A stretch of 32,961 nt of DNA, taken from the NCBI GenBank assembly GCA_903920005.1, contig CAIXKI010000095.1, positions 1 through 32,961 of the forward strand, in the 5' to 3' direction. Of the stretch, positions 25,227-32,940 are shown in pieces. The DNA comes from an uncultured delta proteobacterium. GTDB lineage: Bacteria; Bdellovibrionota_C; UBA2361; OMII01. A model generated the notes under the pieces. It was not told the origin of the DNA. It worked only from the letters and a program-made list of their open reading frames with translations, and searched no databases. The position numbers and the translations under genes were made by a program. Numbering within the stretch: position 1 is the first letter of the stretch; each line of letters starts with the position of its first letter.

Positions 25227-26045
25227 ATGTCCGGTAGTAAGAGAAATAAGGCCCCACGAAACACGAAGGGGAAAACTTTAAAATCTAAGAAGGTAACTGA
25301 CACCCCTCGAGTTCCAGGAGAGCTAGAGAGTCGGCGTGGTAGTCGCAGCGAGCGACGAAAACACCTCGACGAGCGTCTCCGGCTGCTCTATCAGCGCACG
25401 ATGGTGATTGAGGATGAGCTTCGTCGATTAGATGAAGATCGTTTCTATCGTGTTTGTATCTTCGGTAGTGCTCGTATTAAGCCGGAGACAAAGCCGTATA
25501 CTGACGTGTTTGAGCTTGCCCGATATCTTTCATGGGAGGGGATCGATGTTCTTACGGGGGGAGGTCCAGGCCTCATGGAAGCCGCCAATATGGGTGCCCG
25601 CCTCGGTAGTGAAGAGAAGAAGACGAAGAGCCTCTCCTACGGTCTCTCAATTCAGCTTGATTTTGAGCCGGAGCCGAACAAGCATCTCGATATCAAGCGA
25701 CATCACCACAAGTTCTCGTCCCGTCTGGATGATTTTATCCGTCTTTCGAACTCAGTGGTTTGTACTCCTGGAGGAATCGGCACAATCCTGGAGTTTTTCT
25801 TCGTCTGGCAGCTGATTCAGGTAAAGCACGCCACCCCCCGACCGATCGTTCTCCTTGAGCGCGCATTTTGGGAGAGTTTCTTTGAGTGGATGAAGAAGGA
25901 ACCGCTTGGGCGAGGGCTCATGGGAGAAAAAGATTTCTCAGTGATCCATATCGTCGATACGCCTGCAGAGGCGTTCGAGATTATCTCTCAACACCACCAG
26001 GAGTTCCGCTCCCGTACTTCCAAGATCGTTGAAGAGCCGACGTAA
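25227..26045 (+). CDS. LOG family protein (lysine decarboxylase-like, putative nucleotide phosphoribohydrolase)
   Basis: This 272-residue protein has the Rossmann-type LOG domain at about 74-258. Key motifs are VCIFGSARIKPETKPY (76-91), LTGGGPGLMEAANMGAR (109-125) and the family signature PGGIGTILE (181-189, pattern PGGxGTxxE). FSSRLDDF (163-170) occupies the place of the usual M-x-x-RK segment. The family cleaves nucleoside 5'-monophosphates, including cytokinin ribotides in plants, and is commonly mis-annotated as lysine decarboxylase. A basic, low-complexity N terminus of about 50 residues (Lys/Arg-rich) is unusual. ATG 25227 has AGAGGAAGT upstream. It ends 21 bases from the convergent pseudo-ABC gene. 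Confidence 0.9.
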   Translation: MSGSKRNKAPRNTKGKTLKSKKVTDTPRVPGELESRRGSRSERRKHLDERLRLLYQRTMVIEDELRRLDEDRFYRVCIFGSARIKPETKPYTDVFELARYLSWEGIDVLTGGGPGLMEAANMGARLGSEEKKTKSLSYGLSIQLDFEPEPNKHLDIKRHHHKFSSRLDDFIRLSNSVVCTPGGIGTILEFFFVWQLIQVKHATPRPIVLLERAFWESFFEWMKKEPLGRGLMGEKDFSVIHIVDTPAEAFEIISQHHQEFRSRTSKIVEEPT

Positions 26046-26066
26046 GCAAGCGTAAAGGAGATGAGG

Positions 26067-27488
26067 TTATTCCTCGCCCTCTTGTTGTCGTCGCTCGGCG
26101 GCGGCGCGGATAGCCTCTAAGAACTTCTGTCTAATCGCTTCTCGTCGAGACTCCTCCTCAGAGGCGTCAACTGGTTCTGATTGTTCTGGCTCAGACCAGC
26201 CTCCCGAAGATTGAGGCTCCTCGTATGAAGATTCAACCCCACCCGAATCTCCTCCCGGTTCGGGCTTATCGGAGCTTGCGCTCTCAAGGAGTGAGTAGAG
26301 AGAGCCGCTTTTTTGTTGAGCTGGTTGAGCTTGTATTGGTTCTTCAGAAACAGCGACCTCTCCCATGACTCCTCGGCTCGTATCGAGTAGGGCGGCTTTG
26401 ATGACCTCTGGGTATTTATCCAGGAGGAGAGCGGTCTTTATCTTCTCTCCACTTCCGCCATTGAGCGAGGCCGCGGCGTGTTGGGCGGTGGTATCTCCTT
26501 TACTCTCGGCGATCTTCTTTAGTGTTTGGTCCGAAGTGGTTGCCATCGCCGTCTTAGCGCTACGCGCCGGCGCGCCCTGGTCTTTGGCGTCGAGCACTCC
26601 GGTAAAAGTTAATGCGGCCCAGATACCGATACTTCCCGCGCCTAATGCCGAGGCTCCTTTGAGCGCTACGAGAGTGAAAGGTTGTTGCCACCACGGGGCA
26701 TGTATCTCGTGTGGGACATAGTTAGCTTCTTGTTCGTCTGCTGAGCCAGTCGCGGTCGCGATAGCTCCAAACGACGCGGCCGCCGCTAGTGGACGAGAGC
26801 TATCGTCAGACTGCTCCTGTCGAAGCTGGTCTCGTAACTGATTCATAAGTTGAGTCGTCTCGGAATCGTGTGATCCGAAGCCGATAGTTTTGCGGAGCGC
26901 TTGCCCCACCTGTTGGCGCGAGATCGTCGCGTTGTCGATCCAGTTGTCGGGGCGATATGAGAGGCTCGCCACAATAACGAGGCCGTTCTTCGTGCGAGCA
27001 TACTCGGAGAGATATTCCGCGAATCGCTCTCGCCACTGACTTGAGATCGGCTCAAACGGTTCATTGAGTATGAGCGCTTTCTCGGCAGAGATAGTTGTCC
27101 CAAGGATTCGAACCCGTCGCTCCTCATCGAGTGAGAGTGACGAACACTGACGCTCTGCGCAGTTCTCGAGACCGAATGCCATGAGAAGGCTATCGACCGA
27201 ACCCTCTGTGAGCCCCTCACCAATGAGGTATTGGGCTACGGTTTGGCCCGAATGGGGAGGAATCTCTCCGAACCCGATCAGATGATGTTGTTCGTGGCGA
27301 TACTCTGTGTTGTCTAAAACGATCACGAAGCGTTCTTTGCCCTGAAAACCAGAGAGAGCTCGTTGATACGGCTTAAGTTCGCTCGGAGATTCGGCGCGAA
27401 GAACAGAGATCTGTCCTGCCGCGCAATTTGTCATATTGAGGAGCTCTCCTGACTGTGACAGCAGCTTGATTTGTAATTTCTTTGGCAT
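26067..27488 (-). CDS. Degenerate ABC-ATPase domain fused to membrane segment and low-complexity tail
   Basis: This is 473 residues from ATG 27488 (an upstream TTG at 27494 adds two). Residues 1-190 follow an ABC ATPase fold with all nucleotide motifs eroded. Walker A is replaced by AESPSELK (32-39) within GQISVLR...YQRALSGFQG. The Q-loop region is IGFGEIPPHSGQTVAQYL. The signature is LSLDEERRVRI (118-128) instead of LSGGQxQRV. Walker B is ALILNEPFEPIS (138-149), with Asp replaced by Asn. The H-loop is VASLSYRP, with His replaced by Ser. A hydrophobic segment lies at about 270-298. The C-terminal 170 residues are Ala/Ser/Glu/Pro-rich, ending in a charged helix (EAIRAAAERRQQEGEE). Probably a non-hydrolysing structural or regulatory subunit at the membrane. 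Confidence 0.7.
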   Translation of the reverse strand: MPKKLQIKLLSQSGELLNMTNCAAGQISVLRAESPSELKPYQRALSGFQGKERFVIVLDNTEYRHEQHHLIGFGEIPPHSGQTVAQYLIGEGLTEGSVDSLLMAFGLENCAERQCSSLSLDEERRVRILGTTISAEKALILNEPFEPISSQWRERFAEYLSEYARTKNGLVIVASLSYRPDNWIDNATISRQQVGQALRKTIGFGSHDSETTQLMNQLRDQLRQEQSDDSSRPLAAAASFGAIATATGSADEQEANYVPHEIHAPWWQQPFTLVALKGASALGAGSIGIWAALTFTGVLDAKDQGAPARSAKTAMATTSDQTLKKIAESKGDTTAQHAAASLNGGSGEKIKTALLLDKYPEVIKAALLDTSRGVMGEVAVSEEPIQAQPAQQKSGSLYSLLESASSDKPEPGGDSGGVESSYEEPQSSGGWSEPEQSEPVDASEEESRREAIRQKFLEAIRAAAERRQQEGEE

Positions 27489-27670
27489 CCCCAATCCCCA
27501 ATTTCTAGTGGATCACGCATTCCGTCATCCCCCTCGGTTATCGGAGGGTATACGGAGTTCCTTTAGTTTTGGGGGCGAGATGCAAGGAGGGGATGCCCCT
27601 GGCCACGGGGGCGTCGAGATAGAGAGACTGCCGATCGGTACAACTGGCTGATACGAGGGAGTTATGGGTG

Positions 27671-27734
27671 AAAAAAACGGGGCCGGCGGCACTTGTGGTG
27701 GTTCTACACCACCTACGGAGTGCCGTCGGTCCCG
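27671..27734 (-). terminator. Compound terminator of the peroxiredoxin gene
   Basis: On the minus strand a 16-bp outer stem (plus-strand arms 27678-27693 and 27719-27734, two G-U type pairs) encloses an inner hairpin, GGTGGT (27697-27702) with ACCACC (27708-27713). It is followed in the minus direction by seven Ts (plus-strand A-run 27671-27677). The position just after the peroxiredoxin stop supports an intrinsic terminator. The bipartite stem is unusually long. Confidence 0.85.
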
Positions 27735-27747
27735 CGGTTTGAACGTC

Positions 27748-28281
27748 TTAGTTCAACGTCTTCTGGCCAGGGGTCCATCCACATGGGGTGAGTTTCTCGG
27801 TTTGGAGAGCCTCGACCACGCGAAGAACCTCGTCAACGTTGCGGCCCACGCTGAGGTCGTTCACAGATACCCAACGAATCGTGCCTGAGGGGTCAACGAT
27901 GTATGTCGCTCGGAGGCAGATCCCGGCGTCTTTGTGAAGGATGCCGAGTGTGCTTGAAAGTTCACGCTTGAGGTCGGCAAGCATTGGGAAGGGGAGCCCC
28001 TTCAGGTCACGATGATCTTTACGCCAAGCAAGGTGGCAGTACTCAGAATCCGTGCTGCAGCCGAGCACCTGACAATTAAGCTTTGTGAAGTCGGCGTTCT
28101 TGTAGCCGAACTCAGCAATCTCAGTCGGGCATACAAAGGTGAAGTCGAGTGGCCAGAAGAAGACTACCTTCCACTGTCCCTGATAGGCAGATTCGGTGAT
28201 GGTTTGGAACTCTTTGCCCTCATCAAGAGAGACGCATGCTTTAAGGGAGAATGAAGGGAATGTATCGCCAATTGTTAACAT
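27748..28281 (-). CDS. Peroxiredoxin (AhpC/Prx1-type, 2-Cys)
   Basis: This 177-residue cytoplasmic thiol peroxidase reduces hydrogen peroxide and organic hydroperoxides. The peroxidatic cysteine lies in FTFVCPTEI (C51), preceded by VVFFWPLDF. Arg124 in CLRATYIVDPSGTIR matches the conserved active-site Arg. A C-terminal cysteine in TPCGWTPGQ (C167) would be the resolving Cys of a typical 2-Cys enzyme. Length is near the family norm (about 175-200). ATG 28281 has an excellent ribosome binding site (CCGAGGAGCTTCT). No AhpD or AhpF partner lies in the window, so the reductant is unknown. A 97-bp spacer separates it from the divergent fusion gene. Confidence 0.95.
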   Translation of the reverse strand: MLTIGDTFPSFSLKACVSLDEGKEFQTITESAYQGQWKVVFFWPLDFTFVCPTEIAEFGYKNADFTKLNCQVLGCSTDSEYCHLAWRKDHRDLKGLPFPMLADLKRELSSTLGILHKDAGICLRATYIVDPSGTIRWVSVNDLSVGRNVDEVLRVVEALQTEKLTPCGWTPGQKTLN

Positions 28282-28304
28282 AGAAGCTCCTCGGTTTTTT
28301 TGCT

Positions 28305-28325
28305 GGGTCCCTACGGTACGGGACC
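28305..28325. promoter_or_regulatory. Inverted repeat in the divergent peroxiredoxin promoter region
   Basis: GGTCCC (28306-28311) and GGGACC (28320-28325) form a dyad separated by 8 bases, in the 97-bp space between the peroxiredoxin (-) and the fusion gene (+). The spacing suits a dimeric regulator or a leader hairpin of the peroxiredoxin mRNA. It does not match known OxyR or PerR boxes that I can recall. Confidence 0.35.
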
Positions 28326-28378
28326 TATCAGATTGTTGTCAAGGAACGTGGAAGTTGGTCTAGTAGGAGGAACAGGAT

Positions 28379-30196
28379 ATGGGGCGAGCAAGGCCAAGCA
28401 TGCAGAATATAGTCATCAGCCGAGATGAAGCGGTAAGGCTTCGAGAAGGTTATCGAAATACGGGCAAAACCGTCGGCTTTACTTCAGGCGTGTTTGATAT
28501 CGTTCATGCTGGGCACGTTGAGTATCTGGAAGAGGCTAAGCGGCGGGTTGATATCCTTATAGTGGGTATAAACGCGGATTCATCGGTTAAATCCAATAAG
28601 GGCGAATCTCGTCCGATCGTCGGGCAAGAACAACGCGCCGAGGTCATTGGGGCGCTCAAGGCGGTTGATCACGTTTTTGTGTTTAGTGAGCTGAATAATA
28701 ACGAAAATGTGACGCTCCTCAAGCCGGATGTATATCTTAAGGCTGGTGACTATTCCGTCGACCAGTTGTCGTCGAAGCAGTTGGTGGAATCATACGGTGG
28801 GCGGGTAGAGCTCGTTGCCTTCAGAGCGGGCCTTTCATCGACCTCGATTATAAGAAAAATAGCTGAATCTCATACGACAGTAGAGGGGCCGGACGTTTCT
28901 CATGAGAGGGTGCCGGCTGTGTTCGTGGATCGAGACGGAACGATCAATGAACATGTGGAGTATCTGAGCGATCCAAAAAAGTTTGTGGAGATCCCGAATA
29001 GCTTCAAAGCGCTCAAGCGGATTCAGGACCTTGGGTACCGAATAGTGGTTGTTACCAATCAGCCCGGTATCGGCCTCGGATATTTTTCGAAAGAAGAATT
29101 CTTCGCGGTGAATCGAGAAATGATGAAGCATTTCTCCGCCGCTGGTTGTTCAATCGACAAGATTTACTTCTGTTCGCACTCAAAAGCGGAGAAGTGCGTA
29201 TGCCGAAAGCCGGAGCCATTCTTTATTCACCGAGCTGAAAAAGAGCTAAACGTAGATGTCGCGAAGAGCTTCGTTATTGGAGATATGTCGTCCGATATTC
29301 AGCTCGCGAAGAACGCCGCCTGTGGAAGTATTCTCGTAAAGACAGGACGAGGAGGGGACGATGGAATGTTCCCTGCTTCCCCGGATGTCACCGTCGCCGA
29401 CCTTTCCGCGGCCGCCGATTTTCTTGAGAGTCAAGGTCGAGTGGTGCCTGAGAGAGCGTCTTCAGCGAAGGACCTTAGGGCAGAGTCGTTGTCTACCAGC
29501 CTCTCCTCCTCACTTGGAGGAGATTTCGATAATATTTTCGGCTCGATCCTTGGATGTGCGGCGTTAATCGCTCAACGAGTGGGGGTGGATAAGGGGTTGT
29601 CGGGTGTCGATGATGCGTTGACGATACTAAAAAAAGCCGCTGTTCGAGGCTTGGCTATCTCAAAAAAGATGAACAATCTCTTTTCGGCGAGTGGCTCCGC
29701 CCGAGGTTGTCGCTCGCTGCGCGCGTGTATTCAGTCTGTCGTCGAACTTCTTTCCAGCTCTCATAACGGAGAGTGTCAGATAGAGATCGTTTGTCCTCAC
29801 GATGTGGAGGTCGAGATGGCGGATTTCACGATCGTGCAGATGCTTTTAGAGCTCTGTGAGAACTCCCTCGAGGCGATGGCGGCGCTTCCTGAGCGATTCA
29901 TAATGTTCCACGTTGGAGTTGTTGATGTTCGAGAGCAGGCGAGCGCGCTTGAACTTGAGGCTGGTACCTATGCGAAGGTAAGCCTCGTGGATCATGGTGA
30001 GGGTATCGAGCCGGATCAGCGAGAGGTCGTATTTCAACCCTTTTCGTCAAAGAAGGATCAGGATTCCGGAGGTGGAATCGGTATTAGCCTCTCAATGGCG
30101 AAGGCTGTCATGAAGAAGCATGGTGGTACGATTACTCTCGCCTCTCAGCCGCGAGTCGGAACCAACATCTCTCTCTATTTCCCTACGGCCCGGTGA
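28379..30196 (+). CDS. Fusion: HldE-type nucleotidyltransferase, GmhB-type phosphatase and histidine-kinase-like domain
   Basis: 605 residues in three parts. Residues 30-162: cytidylyltransferase-like fold of HldE domain II, with TSGVFDIVHAGHVEYL (HxGH at 43-46), NADSSVKSNKG and LKAGDY; it would add ADP to heptose-1-phosphate. Residues 178-350: HAD phosphatase like GmhB, with DRDGTIN (184-190), TNQPGI, the Zn-type cysteines C265, H267, C273, C275 in the CSHS...CVCRKP loop, and GDMSSD (301-306); it would dephosphorylate heptose-1,7-bisphosphate. Residues 375-605: kinase-like module, with N-box ELCENSLEAM (491-500), G1 DHGEGIEP (538-545) and G2 GGGIGISLSMAKA (564-576). The DHp-like segment reads LGGDFDNIFGSILG (379-392), where the usual HDFNN His is Gly. 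ATG 28379 has AGGAGG 8 bases upstream. The HldE sugar kinase domain is absent. Confidence 0.88.
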   Translation: MGRARPSMQNIVISRDEAVRLREGYRNTGKTVGFTSGVFDIVHAGHVEYLEEAKRRVDILIVGINADSSVKSNKGESRPIVGQEQRAEVIGALKAVDHVFVFSELNNNENVTLLKPDVYLKAGDYSVDQLSSKQLVESYGGRVELVAFRAGLSSTSIIRKIAESHTTVEGPDVSHERVPAVFVDRDGTINEHVEYLSDPKKFVEIPNSFKALKRIQDLGYRIVVVTNQPGIGLGYFSKEEFFAVNREMMKHFSAAGCSIDKIYFCSHSKAEKCVCRKPEPFFIHRAEKELNVDVAKSFVIGDMSSDIQLAKNAACGSILVKTGRGGDDGMFPASPDVTVADLSAAADFLESQGRVVPERASSAKDLRAESLSTSLSSSLGGDFDNIFGSILGCAALIAQRVGVDKGLSGVDDALTILKKAAVRGLAISKKMNNLFSASGSARGCRSLRACIQSVVELLSSSHNGECQIEIVCPHDVEVEMADFTIVQMLLELCENSLEAMAALPERFIMFHVGVVDVREQASALELEAGTYAKVSLVDHGEGIEPDQREVVFQPFSSKKDQDSGGGIGISLSMAKAVMKKHGGTITLASQPRVGTNISLYFPTAR

Positions 30197-30357
30197 TGTC
30201 CTGGCAGCCGAGAAGGGGTGCGGAAAAGGAGTGATCGCGCACGGATGACGCTCTGCTAGCCCGCAAATCTCTGCCACCGCCCGAAGGTTCCATAACAGAC
30301 CAATTGGGCGTGGTCGCGATGCACGGTTTCGAGTACCAGGGCTTATTGGCCGCCTTC

Positions 30358-31884
30358 CTATCGCTTCTTTTGAGTTCTCTTTACATTCGAGGATGCTTGC
30401 TTTGAGCTTTTCTTCACGAAGGAGCTGTATGAGCTCTTGCTGCCGCGACTCTTTTTGACTGAGGTGCGACGAACTGGAGCTACCGGTTCGGCGGGTGTTA
30501 TGCCGAAGTATTTTTGAAGGACGAGTCTTCCTAGATGTGATGCTTTTGAAGAGCTACGAGGGTCTACCGTGATCACAGCTACCGCGATTTTAGGATTTTG
30601 AATGGGCGCGGCGCCGATGAACCAGTTGTTAAGTCCAACAGGATTATCTCCGGTAAGAGTTCCTGTTTTTCCGGCCACGTCGATGGCGCCGAGGGTAGGT
30701 GATGAGCCTCTCATGAACTCTCGGCGAGAGGTCCCAACCGTTGTGGTGTAACGCATCATTTCCATCAAGGATTCTGATGTTGATGGTTGGACGATCCGTT
30801 GAAGGGTCTCGGGCTTCTGCTTATGGAGTACTACTCCGTCCTGATTGACGATCGTGTCGATAAGTTGCGGACGAGGTAGGAGACCTCCATTGGCGACTCC
30901 CGACATAATCGCAGCCGCGTGAATCGCGCTTAGGCGCACCTCTCCGAATCCCGCCGATGTTCTGCTTAATTCGTACTGGTTGTCTTGTGGGATCCACGCC
31001 GAACTCTCAGGCAGAGGGGCTTCTAAGGAGAGGCCTCGGTTAAATCCGAAGAGGCGGGCATATTTGGCAAGGATGTCGCCGTTTAGGTACTTAATCCCAA
31101 GGTGCCCGAACACTGGATTGCAGGAGCGCCCGAGAGCCTCTCCAACGCTCATAACCCGACGATCTTTGCTCGGATCGGGATAATAGTTGGCTTGATTCAG
31201 GGTGTACGTTCCGCCACGAAATGGAATGAGCGAGTGAGTAGCGATGCCTGCGTGTTCGACCGCTGCCGCGGCAGTGACTACTTTGAAGAGAGAGGCAGCC
31301 GGAAACCCCGCGTGGTATTCGATGTCTTGGATTGAGATTGATTTGCCCGCGATTGCTAAGATTGCCCCTGTCGAAGGCGCCATGGCGACGACGGCCACGT
31401 GATTAGCTTGCGCGCGATTCACGACGCTTTTTACGTACTCTTGAAGGTCCGCGTCGAGTGTGTAGAACACGAAGTTGTTGTTTGAGGTTGCGTGAGCAAA
31501 GCGATCTCCGATACGCGCGTCAAACTTCGGACGATCGCTGAGAGTGATGTCACCGTTGGCGGTGGTGCGAACGTTGACGCGACGTGTTTCGGGAAGGGGG
31601 TACGCGCGGCCGACAGTGCGAGAGTCTTCGTTCATCGCAAGGCGCTCAACGGGTGCTCGGTTAAGAGTGCGTTCGATTTGAGCTTGGACGACCGGATCGT
31701 TCGACAAAAGTTGAGCTTGATCTTGGATGCTGCTGTCGGCAGCTATCGCCGGAGAACTAGAGGCCGCGGCTACGATGGCCAGAGCTATCGCGTTAAGAGC
31801 TTTTCGGTACGGGGTCATTGCAAGCTTAGCGAGCGGGGATGGGGAAGCTTCCTTGTTTGTTGCTTGCTCGCGAAACACCTGCAT
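30358..31884 (-). CDS. Penicillin-binding protein with D,D-transpeptidase domain
   Basis: 508 residues. The transpeptidase motifs are complete: SLFK (198-201, nucleophile S198), SCN (254-256) and KTGT (406-409). Supporting landmarks are VVAMAPSTGAILAIAG (165-180), YWPD-like YYPDPSK, and SAGFGEVRLSAIHAA (310-324). A cytoplasmic stretch of about 25 residues precedes one hydrophobic segment (28-48, ending SSPAIAA), either a signal or an anchor. The N-terminal non-catalytic part (50-135) is much shorter than in typical class B PBPs, and the Lys/Ser/Arg-rich tail (468-508) is unusual. It cross-links peptidoglycan in the periplasm. ATG 31884 is chosen for GGAGG upstream; a Met at 31818 is an alternative. 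It may be a divergent MrdA/FtsI-like or accessory enzyme. Confidence 0.9.
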   Translation of the reverse strand: MQVFREQATNKEASPSPLAKLAMTPYRKALNAIALAIVAAASSSPAIAADSSIQDQAQLLSNDPVVQAQIERTLNRAPVERLAMNEDSRTVGRAYPLPETRRVNVRTTANGDITLSDRPKFDARIGDRFAHATSNNNFVFYTLDADLQEYVKSVVNRAQANHVAVVAMAPSTGAILAIAGKSISIQDIEYHAGFPAASLFKVVTAAAAVEHAGIATHSLIPFRGGTYTLNQANYYPDPSKDRRVMSVGEALGRSCNPVFGHLGIKYLNGDILAKYARLFGFNRGLSLEAPLPESSAWIPQDNQYELSRTSAGFGEVRLSAIHAAAIMSGVANGGLLPRPQLIDTIVNQDGVVLHKQKPETLQRIVQPSTSESLMEMMRYTTTVGTSRREFMRGSSPTLGAIDVAGKTGTLTGDNPVGLNNWFIGAAPIQNPKIAVAVITVDPRSSSKASHLGRLVLQKYFGITPAEPVAPVRRTSVKKSRGSKSSYSSFVKKSSKQASSNVKRTQKKR

Positions 31885-32309
31885 GTGTTGTAGACCTCCG
31901 AGAAAAGATTCTCTACCGTCTCGTTGGGCCAGAACAACAGGCCCCTCTTTCTATACCGCGGTAGGTGGTAGAGATAAGATGCCAAGAGGAGCAAAAGTTT
32001 GCGCCAGAGCGCCGAGCCCTTGCCCGTCTTCTCGACGCTTTTACGAGCCGAGAGGAGGATTCTGAACATGAGGAAACGATAAGTTTTAATGCTGACTGAA
32101 ATCGCGTGTTTCAACAATCCCTAAACACCCTACAGCAGCCTTTCTTCGCAACTTTATGGTGGTCGAAATCCTCGTGGGATTGATTAAGCTTCAGAGGCTA
32201 AGTTTTTGGCTCCGTGGTCAACTTCGTCATTCTTTTTGCCCGTCGCTTCTGGTAGGAATCTCATCCAGGTTGCTTGTTGTTGCTCCTAGAGTGAAGTATT
32301 GAGAGTCCT
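31885..32309. other. Intergenic region between divergent PBP and bactofilin genes
   Basis: This 425-bp spacer separates the divergent PBP (-) and bactofilin (+) genes. A 100-codon minus-strand frame crosses it (to 32117), but it runs into the PBP gene out of frame and resembles nothing. I see no terminator, tRNA or clear promoter pair. Confidence 0.5.
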
Positions 32310-32786
32310 ATGTTGTGGAAAACAAAAAAATCGTCGTCTCAGACCCCTCCTAGTCACACGACATCGACCCCGGACGTGCCGTCCAGGCCGGCTGAAGAGC
32401 GGGTGTCCCAGTTCGAGGTAACTCCACAGAATCTCGATGTTTCGGTTAAGCGCCCATCGGGGGCTTTCGTCATTGCGAAGGGTTATCGCGTAACTGCCTC
32501 AGTTATTACAGCTCGCCCAGTGGTAGTTCTTGGCGAGCTCGTCGGAGAATCCCTCACGTCCCCATCTGTCTCTGTTGGTCCGAATGGTCGGTTGAATATT
32601 CCCGTTGAGACCAACTCCCTAACGGTTGAGGGTGCGGTAGAGCAGCGGGTGCGTGCCAGAGACACTGTAGAGGTGAAGTCGGGCGGCGCGATTCTTGCTG
32701 ATATTGAGGCTGCTGCCATCTCTATAGCTCCAGGAGGCGTTGTTTCGGGCGCTCATCTTGCGATCGGCCCTCTTCGGGCTGCCTAG
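32310..32786 (+). CDS. Bactofilin (polymer-forming cytoskeletal protein)
   Basis: 158 residues. A Ser/Thr/Pro-rich N-terminal tail (1-45) precedes a right-handed beta-helix repeat region (about 50-155) with the bactofilin pattern of alternating V/I with G turns every 16-18 residues: VVVLGELVGESL, VSVGPNGRLNIPVE, VEVKSGGAILADIEA and ISIAPGGVVSGAHL. Bactofilins self-assemble into filaments without nucleotide and often position cell-wall enzymes. The divergent neighbour is a peptidoglycan transpeptidase, which fits that role. ATG 32310 has a modest purine stretch (GAGAG) upstream. A hairpin terminator lies about 107 bases downstream. Confidence 0.8.
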   Translation: MLWKTKKSSSQTPPSHTTSTPDVPSRPAEERVSQFEVTPQNLDVSVKRPSGAFVIAKGYRVTASVITARPVVVLGELVGESLTSPSVSVGPNGRLNIPVETNSLTVEGAVEQRVRARDTVEVKSGGAILADIEAAAISIAPGGVVSGAHLAIGPLRAA

Positions 32787-32892
32787 GGCAGGGCTTGGTT
32801 TCGAAGTGCTCGCGGTGTGGGCTAGCAGGGTGGTGAAAAATGATTTCCTGTTGCGCATTTCGCTCGTTGGACTGCAACTTCGTTGGAGCCCA

Positions 32893-32940
32893 CGAAAAAA
32901 TCCTCAGCGTATCTCAGAGGATACGCCTCCGGTTTTTTCG
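32893..32940. terminator. Probable bidirectional terminator
   Basis: GCGTATC (32907-32913) pairs with GATACGC (32920-32926) around a 6-base loop, enclosed by the flanking CGAAAAAA (32893-32900) and TTTTTTCG (32933-32940), which give U-tracts on either strand. It is the likely end of the bactofilin transcript, and perhaps also of a gene entering from the right edge. Confidence 0.75.

Noticed and set aside
28336-28364. TTGTCA/TCTAGT as promoter of the fusion gene
   Set aside because: Spacing is fine, but transcription would start at or within the ribosome binding site, leaving no leader.
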